From assembly GCA_005878515.1 (NCBI GenBank), contig VBLZ01000006.1, positions 1 to 16,145 on the forward strand: DNA of 16,145 nucleotides. Reading direction: 5' to 3'. This DNA comes from Methanobacteriota archaeon (GTDB taxonomy: Archaea > Thermoplasmatota > Thermoplasmata > RBG-16-68-12). Below the pieces are notes generated by a model. The model made no database searches. It had not been told where the DNA came from and was given only the letters and a program-made list of their open reading frames with translations. Below, one piece after another: positions 5,573 to 12,800 of this stretch. The stretch's first letter is position 1. Each line of letters begins with the position of its first letter. The translations under genes and the position numbers were made by a program.

Positions 5573-7866
5573 GCCCCCTTCCGTAGGATCAACACGGGGC
5601 ACTTCGCGAGCTTGACGATCCGGTCTTCCACCGGTCCAAGGGAGAACTTCCGCAGGCCGCCGGGCGAGGTCGCGCGGATCATCAGCAACGATGCTTCGGC
5701 GCTCTCGCGCAACGCCTCCGATTCCCATTGGGTCGAGTAGATGACCTTCGGCTCGACGATCACGCCGCGCTCGTGCGCGCGGCCCTCGAAGCGCGTGCTC
5801 TCCTGCTTGAGGCGCTCGGCTTCCGACGGATCGCTCGCGAGCGCCACGACTTCGACGACCGGATGGTCCTCGGCGGCGAGGATCAACGCGAGGTCGTCGA
5901 TCCCCTCGAGGCCCCAGATCGGACTCGTCAGGACGACGATCCGGCGGAGGGGCCGTCGGAATCCCTGGGTCTTGAACACGATGACGTCGCACGGCGCGTT
6001 CTCGATCAAGTAGTCGATGTTGCTCCCGAGGACGCGGCGATCCCCTTCGATCCGCTCGCCCCGCCATCCCATGACGAGGAGGTTCACCGCCTCCTCGCGG
6101 ATCGTGTCCAGGATGATCTCGTAGACCTTGTGGCCGATCTTGACGACCGGGCGGGTGTCGACCCCGAGGTGCTCGCCGATCCGAGCGAGTCGTTGAAGCC
6201 CGCGAATCCGGTCGTCCACGTACCGGAACCGAATCGCCTTTGGCGGGAGGTTTCGAGGGATTTCGACGACATGAAGGAGGCTGAGCTCCGCGTTCTTGGC
6301 GCGGGCGATGCGTGCGCCGAGTTCGACGAGGGACTCGTCCTCGAACTCCCGGAGCGGGAGGAAGACGCGGTACCGCTCGAGCTCCACGTGGTCCTCCGAC
6401 GTCGCCAGGATGTCGCGCACCTCCGTGGCCGCGTTGGCCGAAACCGGACGGCCCGCGGTTCGGCGGCCTCCAATCCAATGATACGCGAGCCCGACCGCGA
6501 GCCACACTCCGCCGAGGAGCATGGCGAACGTCCCGGGCGGAATCGGCGCGTCCCTCCGGGCGGGGTAATTCCAGAGCAGGGCGCCGAGGGCCAGGTTCAA
6601 CGCAATCGCGGCCATCGGGACCGCAGGCACCAGCGGCACCCGGAAACCGGGCGCGCTCCGCCGCTCTCCCCGGCGCAAGGCGATGACGGACGCGTGGACG
6701 AACGCAAAGAGACCAAGGAACGCGAGGCTCGCTAGGATCGCGATTGTCTCGATGGTCAGGAAGACGAGGAGCCCCGCCCCGACACACGTGAGGGCGACGG
6801 CGGCGGGAGGCACTTCGCGTCCCCCGATCCGTGCGAGAATCCCGGGAAGGAGGCGATCGCGCGCCATGCTGAAGGAGGTCTTGATCGCCGCGGTCAGGTT
6901 CGAGTTCAGGGCGCCGTACATCGAGACGACCCCGATGATCAGGACGGAGTCCCGTATGTACGGTTGCCCGAGTTGGAAATATCGGACACCCAACAGCACC
7001 ATGTCTTCCGACCCGCCGACGCAGGCCGTGCACGCAGGCCAACCGGACAACGCGCCGGCCGGCACGTTACCGAGCACCGCGAGGAAGAACCCCCCGTAGA
7101 CGAGGAACGCGAGGAGCAGGGCGAGGAAGACGCCACGCGGCACGCTGCTCTCGGGGTGCTTCACTTGGTCGGACAGTTGCGCGACGACCTCGAAGCCCTG
7201 GAACGCGATGAAGAGCACACCCGCCCCGAGCATCAGCTCGAGCGAGGAGACCGGCGCGCCGACCGCGAATCCCCGCGGCGGACCGGGTTGGAAGATGGAG
7301 ATCGCCCCGAGGACGGCGACGAGGATGATTAGCAGGATCTTCCCCAACGTCAGCCGGCCGAGCGCCCGGAGCGGGAGGTGAACGCGGGCGAAGTGCGCGG
7401 CCGCGGATAGTGCGAGGACGGCGAGCGCGACGAGGCTGACCTCCAGCGGGTTCGGCCCGAAAAACGACGATTGAACCGAGGGACGGACGAGCTCGACGAG
7501 GAAAATCCCGAGGCCGAGGGCGCTCAACGCGGAGGCGGCGATGTGTCCACCCCACGAGAGCCAGCCGCTCAGGAACCCGCTCGGCGCGGGCAACGCACTC
7601 CTCACCCACACATAGGCACCCCCGGAGGCATCGGGTCGGCCCGACGCGAGCTCGGCGTACGCCATTCCGGCGAGGGCCGCGATGAGCGCGGCGACGCCGA
7701 GGCTCAAGAGGATGAGCGGACCGGCGACCGCGTACGCGGCGCCGACCAGGAGGAAGATCGCGGCGCCGACCATCGCGCCGAGCGCCGCCATCGTGATGTC
7801 GAACAGGCCGAGGTCCCGGGTAACACGCACGCGAACGGAGGCCGACGCGGGTCCGGCACCGGACAC
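5569..7866 (-). CDS. APC-family amino acid permease fused to two C-terminal universal stress protein domains
   Basis: Residues about 15-470 form a 12-segment APC-type permease. It has the family's first-helix pattern (ALGAMVGAAIF) and the AELASGRPDASGGAYVWV stretch after the second helix. Two UspA-like domains follow on the cytoplasmic side, at about 495-635 and 640-765. The first keeps a recognisable nucleotide-binding loop, LVMGWRGERIEGDRRVLGSN, near 595-614. The second has a degenerate equivalent, SPGGLRKFSLGPVEDRI. Permease-Usp fusions occur in archaea and are thought to regulate transport by nucleotide binding; the substrate is not evident. The start is GTG at 7866, without a clear ribosome site or strong TATA box, so a few residues either way are possible. 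The gene converges on the TauE-type gene with overlapping stops. Confidence 0.92.
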   Translation of the reverse strand: MSGAGPASASVRVRVTRDLGLFDITMAALGAMVGAAIFLLVGAAYAVAGPLILLSLGVAALIAALAGMAYAELASGRPDASGGAYVWVRSALPAPSGFLSGWLSWGGHIAASALSALGLGIFLVELVRPSVQSSFFGPNPLEVSLVALAVLALSAAAHFARVHLPLRALGRLTLGKILLIILVAVLGAISIFQPGPPRGFAVGAPVSSLELMLGAGVLFIAFQGFEVVAQLSDQVKHPESSVPRGVFLALLLAFLVYGGFFLAVLGNVPAGALSGWPACTACVGGSEDMVLLGVRYFQLGQPYIRDSVLIIGVVSMYGALNSNLTAAIKTSFSMARDRLLPGILARIGGREVPPAAVALTCVGAGLLVFLTIETIAILASLAFLGLFAFVHASVIALRRGERRSAPGFRVPLVPAVPMAAIALNLALGALLWNYPARRDAPIPPGTFAMLLGGVWLAVGLAYHWIGGRRTAGRPVSANAATEVRDILATSEDHVELERYRVFLPLREFEDESLVELGARIARAKNAELSLLHVVEIPRNLPPKAIRFRYVDDRIRGLQRLARIGEHLGVDTRPVVKIGHKVYEIILDTIREEAVNLLVMGWRGERIEGDRRVLGSNIDYLIENAPCDVIVFKTQGFRRPLRRIVVLTSPIWGLEGIDDLALILAAEDHPVVEVVALASDPSEAERLKQESTRFEGRAHERGVIVEPKVIYSTQWESEALRESAEASLLMIRATSPGGLRKFSLGPVEDRIVKLAKCPVLILRKGA

Positions 7867-7960
7867 GGAGGGGCGGAGAATGGGCCGGCTACTTGAGCCT
7901 ATGGCGGTGCGCCGGAACGGTTGAGCAAGGGTCGGTCAAGTCCGAGGACCTGCGGGTCGA

Positions 7961-8518
7961 CTACGGTTGCGATGCGGACTTCGCGGCGGTCTTCGCGATC
8001 GTTTCGCCGAGCGTCCGGAACACGAGCTCGACGTTCTCGCCGGTCTTCGCGGAGCTGAAGAAATACGGGGCCTCGAAGGCCTCCGTGGCCTGTTTCACTT
8101 GCTCCTCACCGAACGCGGCTTGGTCCTTCAGGTCGATCTTGTTGATCGCAAACGCGACCGGGATCTCGCCGACGGTCCGGAACACGGACTCGACCCACGA
8201 GTCGAGGTCCTCGAGGGTATCGTATCGGGTGATGTCGGCGACGGCAAGGATCCCCTGCGCCCCGTGGAAGTATGCCTCGCGAAGGAGCTCGCGGAATCCC
8301 TTCGAGCCCATGATGTCCCAGATCGTCATGTCCATCTGGATCGCGTCTCCGCCTTTCGGATTGAGGGCGAGTTCTTTCTTGGAGACTTTCGCGCCGAGCG
8401 TCACGATGTATCGATCGTCGTACTCATTCAGGACGTAGCGTTTGATCAGCGAGGTCTTGCCCACGGCGTGCTCGCCCACGAGGCAGACTTTCACCTTCAT
8501 TCGCCGCGGCTCGATCAT
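7961..8518 (-). CDS. Ras/Rab-like small GTP-binding protein
   Basis: This 185-aa single-domain GTPase contains all five G motifs: GEHAVGKT (15-22), a likely switch-I Thr40, WDIMG (67-71), NKID (126-129) and SAK (156-158). The order and spacing are those of Ras-superfamily proteins. After DIMG the residue is Ser72, where Ras and Rab carry the catalytic Gln, so unaided hydrolysis may be slow or arranged differently. There is no C-terminal cysteine, so lipid anchoring is unlikely. The ATG at 8518 has GAGGAC 7 nt upstream; a second Met at codon 7 (8500) is an alternative. The gene lies between the permease and a divergent peptidase. The pathway is unknown. Confidence 0.93.
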   Translation of the reverse strand: MIEPRRMKVKVCLVGEHAVGKTSLIKRYVLNEYDDRYIVTLGAKVSKKELALNPKGGDAIQMDMTIWDIMGSKGFRELLREAYFHGAQGILAVADITRYDTLEDLDSWVESVFRTVGEIPVAFAINKIDLKDQAAFGEEQVKQATEAFEAPYFFSSAKTGENVELVFRTLGETIAKTAAKSASQP

Positions 8519-8576
8519 GTCGGTCCTCGGAGGGATTCGAGAAAATCCTTCGACGATTTGCGCTATTCGTTAGGGT

Positions 8577-8584
8577 CTATTTAG
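8577..8584 (-). promoter_or_regulatory. Probable TATA box for the small GTPase
   Basis: The minus strand reads CTAAATAG here, about 60 nt before the ATG. Transcription would start near 8554, giving a leader of about 35 nt that contains the GAGGAC ribosome site. Confidence 0.5.
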
Positions 8585-8640
8585 TCGTTACCGAGAAAAA
8601 CGCAGGTCGCGCGACCCATGCTGCGGCGCACGCAACCATT

Positions 8641-8648
8641 GAAATAAC
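8641..8648 (+). promoter_or_regulatory. Probable TATA box for the A24 peptidase gene
   Basis: GAAATAAC is centred about 24-26 nt before the GTG at 8668. The spacing supports a leaderless transcript and the choice of GTG as start. Confidence 0.5.
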
Positions 8649-8667
8649 GACGCTGGGATGCGGACGC

Positions 8668-9585
8668 GTGGACGCGTTCGCGGCGACGCGACTCGCGGCC
8701 GGCACCGCCTTTCTCGTCGTCGCCGCGGCGTCCGACTTTCGCACGCGACGAGTCCGCGACCCGTTGTGGATCGGCCTCGGAACGCTCGGACTCGTCGTCC
8801 TCGCCTCGCAACTTGTGGTGGAATCCGCGCCGTGGTCGGCGTGGTCGTTTGCGGGCTCCGCGGCCCTTCTTTTCTACGCCGTCTTCTTTGGACGGCCGCT
8901 GACCGAGGAGGATGGATTCCACGCCCGGCCCGTTCGAATCGCGCTGTTCCTCGTTGCGGGCGTGATGTGGATCGCGCCGCTCGCGGTCACGGGGGCCGTT
9001 CCGGCCACCGGATCGACACCCGCTATGGCATCGACGCCCGTCATGATCGTCGTGTATCAGGCGCTCTACCGACTCCGAGTCCTCCACGGCGGCGCGGATG
9101 CCAAAGGCCTGATGGCGATCACGCTCCTCGTCCCGACCTATCCGAACGCCCTGCCTTTCCCTCTCCTCGTGGCGGACCCGCGGGTCGATTCGGCCCTGCG
9201 GATCGTCTTCCCGTTCTCTTTGGTGGTCTGGGTGGACGCCGCGATCGTGTCACTGGCAATCCCGGTCGGGCTGTTCATCTTCAACGCCCTCCGCCGAGAC
9301 TTCGCGATCCCGCAGGCGTTCCTCGGTTACCGAGCCCGGCTCGATGCGCTCCCCACCCACGCGTGGCTCATGGAGAGAATCACGCCGCGGGGAGAACACG
9401 TCCTCGTCCTGTTCCCGAAGCGCGGAGAAAATCCCGCCGACGACATCGCCCGGCTGCGCGCCGCGGGCGTCGATCGCGCCTGGGTGACCCCGAAGACCCC
9501 GTTCATGGTCCCGCTCCTCATCGGATTCTTGCTCGCCTTCCTCGTGGGGAACCTCCTCCTCGCGGTGCTCGGCCTCGGTCGCTAG
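8668..9585 (+). CDS. A24-family prepilin/preflagellin peptidase (FlaK/PibD-like)
   Basis: This 305-aa polytopic membrane aspartyl protease would cleave class III signal peptides from archaeal pilins or archaellins. The two catalytic aspartates are placed as in PibD/FlaK: D23 in the AASDFRTRRVRDPLW context after the first membrane helix, and D144 in HGGADAKGL, the GxHyD motif. Membrane segments fill most of residues 8-220. A soluble insert of about 60 residues (RRDFAIPQ...RAWVTPKTPF) follows, before a last helix at 282-302. That extra region makes it longer than minimal archaellin peptidases and fits a general prepilin peptidase. No pilin or archaellin gene is in the window, so its substrates are elsewhere. 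GTG is preferred as start because of TATA spacing and because the first Asp falls at the usual distance. Confidence 0.88.
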   Translation: MDAFAATRLAAGTAFLVVAAASDFRTRRVRDPLWIGLGTLGLVVLASQLVVESAPWSAWSFAGSAALLFYAVFFGRPLTEEDGFHARPVRIALFLVAGVMWIAPLAVTGAVPATGSTPAMASTPVMIVVYQALYRLRVLHGGADAKGLMAITLLVPTYPNALPFPLLVADPRVDSALRIVFPFSLVVWVDAAIVSLAIPVGLFIFNALRRDFAIPQAFLGYRARLDALPTHAWLMERITPRGEHVLVLFPKRGENPADDIARLRAAGVDRAWVTPKTPFMVPLLIGFLLAFLVGNLLLAVLGLGR

Positions 9586-9605
9586 AAGCCGTCCATCGAA
9601 ATCCT

Positions 9606-9612
9606 GATATAT
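9606..9612 (+). promoter_or_regulatory. TATA box for the 5S rRNA gene
   Basis: GATATAT lies about 30 nt before the predicted 5S 5' end in a GC-rich context. It supports an independent transcription unit for 5S rRNA, as expected for archaea with unlinked rRNA genes. Confidence 0.6.
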
Positions 9613-9638
9613 CGCGCAGTCTCTCGGCCGACTCAGCA

Positions 9639-9867
9639 GTGGTTTGACGGCCAAAGCGGCGGGGATACACCCGGTCCCATCCCGAACCCGGAAGTTAAGC
9701 CCGCCCACGTTCCCTGCGGTAGTGCAGTGCGCGAGCCTGCGCGAAGCCTGCCTTCCTTTGAGGAAGGCTTGGGCCGACGACCTAGGCACGCTAGCCGTCC
9801 ATCCTTGTGGTGGACGACGAACCGTGCCGTTCTAACGGCCGTTGGTCCTTGGAACGCTGTCAGCCAC
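9639..9867 (+). rRNA. 5S ribosomal RNA with a ~100-nt expansion segment
   Basis: The 5' two-thirds matches archaeal 5S rRNA closely: GGATACACCCGGTCCCATCC, CGAACCCGGAAGTTAAGC, and loop E/helix IV with TAGTGCAGTGCGCGAGCCTGCGCGAA. Helix II pairs 9658-9663 with 9700-9705. The 3' half of helices V and I is not where it should be, but appears about 100 nt later. GGAAC (9851-9855) pairs with GTTCC (9709-9713), and GCTGTCA (9856-9862) pairs with TGACGGC (9645-9651). The terminal stem can extend with GTGG (9639-9642) and CCAC (9864-9867). The total is about 229 nt, against about 120 for ordinary 5S. Exact ends are uncertain by a few bases. The gene stands alone, not with 16S or 23S, and its 3' end lies 4 nt from the stop codon of the convergent surface-protein gene. 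Confidence 0.88.
9749..9850 (+). other. Expansion segment inside the 5S rRNA
   Basis: This stretch separates the inner part of helix V (GCGG 9716-9719 with CC-T-GC 9747-9751) from its outer part. It folds into two arms. The first is a hairpin, GCCTTCC/GGAAGGC with loop TTTGA (9750-9768). The second is a long rod built from GGCCG/CGGCC (9772-9776 with 9836-9840), GGCACG/CGTGCC (9785-9790 with 9823-9828) and CGTCCA/TGGACG (9796-9801 with 9811-9816). Together with the two halves of helix V this makes a four-way junction. I found no BHB motif at its borders, so I favour an insertion retained in the mature RNA over an intron. Boundaries are approximate. Confidence 0.72.
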
Positions 9868-9870
9868 TCT

Positions 9871-12800
9871 CTATTCCTTTGAGCGGCGCTTGGCCCGGAC
9901 CTTCAATCCGAGGATGATGACCGGGACCACCGCGACGAACATCATGTCGGAGAGCTCGGGGATCGCGACGGTCACGGAGGACGTGCTGCCGATCAGCGGA
10001 TACCCGCCGACCGTCGTGTAGTTCAGGAACGCCCAGTTCACGAGCTGCGTGCCGCTGAAGCTCGCGTTCACGCGAGCGGTCATCGTCAGGCTATGCGGGC
10101 CCGGCGCGACGTTCGTGAAGTTCCAGTAGAACGTGCGTCCGTTGTTCGAGGTCGGCGCGGGCGTCGCGCCAATGTAGTCGAAGCCGGTCGGTAAGGAGTC
10201 CTTGATCGTCACGGTGCCCGCGGCAACAGAACCCGTGTTATTGTAATAGATCGTGAACGTCACGAGGTCCCCCGCCTTCGCGTTCGATGGACTCGCGATC
10301 TTCACGACTGTGATCGTGGGCCGCGATACGGTCGCGTTCGCCCATCCGCGGCTCCTCGGGAGCGGTCGGGAGAGCTGGTCGGTGTAGTCCAGGGTGACCG
10401 TGTTCCGAAGGACTTGCCCATCCGTCGTCGTCGCGGTCACCTGGACCGTGACCGTGAAGGAATGGGCCCCGGGCATGACGTTCGCGAACCTCCACCCGTA
10501 GGTCGGGCCGATGATGTAGCTGTACGGAACGCTCGAGGACGAGTAGACGACACCGGAGGGCAGCGTGTCGTTGATCCAGGTTGTCTTCGCCATCCCGGTG
10601 TCGGTGTTGTTATAATACAACGTATACGTGATCATCTGGCCCGGCGCGGCGACGGTGCGGCTCTCCGTCTTGACCACCGTGATCGTCGGGCGGTGTCGAT
10701 CGTTCGCGCGGCTCGGTGAGGGCGACAGCGAGATGTAGAAGTCGGCCGGGTCGCTATTCGTGTCCATCGGCTTTCCCGTGATTGGGTCTTTGAAACGCGC
10801 CCACGTCTGGCCGCTTCCGACGCTCGGCGAGTACGCCGTCTGGTCGACGACGATCGTGCCTTGCCGCAATAGGAGCTGAGCGTTCCCATTCGGGAGGGAG
10901 TTCGTGGGCAGGGCCGTCGAGAGATACTCGAGCCCGGATCCCCACGCGCCGAGGGTCTGCGTCGTGAAGGTGAAGATGACGTTGATCTGGTTCCCGCGGA
11001 CCAGAGCGAGGTTCCAGCCGTTCAGAGAGATCGGAATCGTGGTGGGGTTCGCCAGTTCCACCCACTCCGGATTCGGCTGAGGAGATACCTCGTTGATCAC
11101 CGCGTTCGTCGCGGCTTGCGCGCCGATCGGGAATCGGGCGACGGCGGAATCCGGCAACGCGACATCGTATCCGAGTCGCCAGTCCGACGCGAAGTAGACC
11201 ACTTGATAGCCGGCGGCCAGGCCGAGGGCGCTCGCGTTCACGGAGAACTCCATCCGGTGGGCGTCCAGGGCGACATCGATCGGCCGGACGAGGCTCCACG
11301 GATTCGCCTGCGCGGGCGCGAATGCGTACAGGCCGCTCGAGTTCACCACGCCGTTGCGCCCGATCACCGCGATCGCGTCGTCGAACCCGTAGATCCGACC
11401 CTGGACGTCGGCCCACAGGCCGGTCGCGCTCGAGTTGTCTGCGTCGATGTACGCGTACACCACGTCCACACCTTCTTCGGGCGGCACGCCGATCGGGCAG
11501 ATGTAACGGGTCACGATGCGGCCGGCGTACGGAGCCGGGTACCAAGCGGGAATCGTCGTGTTCAGCCAGCAGTCCGGACCGGCCGGGTAGTCGACGATCC
11601 CGTCTCCGTCGACGTCGCCGCCCGTGCGGTCGTCCGTGATGTTGTCGTTGTTGAAGTCCCGCGTGAGGTTCGGCCCGAGCTGGTTTTCCACGGCGTCCGG
11701 GACGGTGTCGAGGTCGGTGTCGACCGGGACCGGATACGTCCGGGTGCGCGTCGTCGGGAGGTCCTGCCCGCCGAGCAGGCGGCCATCCACGCGGACGTAG
11801 CCCGTGAAGTTCGTCCCGACGTCGACCGCGGTCGCGACGAGGTCAACGTTGGCATCGTACTCGGAGGCGCCCGTCCGATTCGTCACATCGCCGAGCGCAT
11901 CTTGCCCGTAGGGCCGTCCGCGCCAGTCGCCGAACGCGCCATCGACCCGGAGGTTCACGGGCGCGGCGCCGAGGTAGACGAGCCCGGTCTCCGGCGGACG
12001 GAAGCTCACGGTCCCGTTCGAATTGATCCCGGTCACGGACAAACCGAACGTGGATGTCGGGGTGAGGTTCGCCCACCGGGCTTCCACCCACAGGACCTCG
12101 GGTGCCGTCACGAGCTCGTTCATCGGGAGGCTCGCGGCCGTCCCGACCATGGAGGCGTTCGAAAGGAACGTATCCGCCGCGTCGAGGGCGCCACTGCCGT
12201 CATCGCGGTACAGGGAGAGGTCCACGGAATCCGCGGAGGATCCGGAGCGGCTCACGTTCAGGGCGGAGAGGTACGGGACGCCGCCAAGTGAGTTCAGGGT
12301 GAGACGCAGGAACGCGACGCTCGGGCCCACGACGATGTCCGGCGCGACGGTCTGCTGGCCCACGACGACCGAAGGTCGGCTCGGAATCACGGAGCCATCC
12401 GCCGGGTCGCGGTCCCCGAGGTTGTCCGCCGCGTACACGAGGATCCGCGTCTTCGCGGGATCCGCGACGGTCGTCCGGAGCTCGAGCTGCTGGCCGCTGA
12501 TCGCCGCGTCCGCCGAACCGCCCGGGACGAACCGCCGCCAGTCGTTCGACCGGAGCGTCCCCGATTCGTTGAAGCGGAAGCTGTCGACCCCGTGCTGCAC
12601 GCCGCGGTAGTCCCGCCATCCATAGACTTCGACCATCGCATCGGCGCCGAGGTCACCGATTGGGTAGCCGGTGTTGCGGTTGTTGTCCTCGTCGAGGAAC
12701 ACGAAGACGCTGTCCGTCTCGTTCGCGCCCGGGCCCTGGAACAGGAGGCCTTGCACCTGCGCGTTCACGAACAGATTCTGATTCTGCGTCGCGACTTTCA

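Noticed and set aside
5129..7042. A 637-aa open frame on the minus strand
   Set aside because: It overlaps the permease-Usp gene in another frame; the 765-aa frame carries the membrane helices and Usp motifs.
9250..9789. A 179-aa minus-strand frame and a 63-aa plus-strand frame across the 5S region
   Set aside because: They cover the 5S rRNA core and the peptidase C-terminus and show no protein-family features.
9639..9867. 5S rRNA as a broken pseudogene
   Set aside because: All conserved loops are intact, a TATA box sits at the right distance, and the separated 3' strands of helices V and I still pair with the 5' strands, which implies selection.
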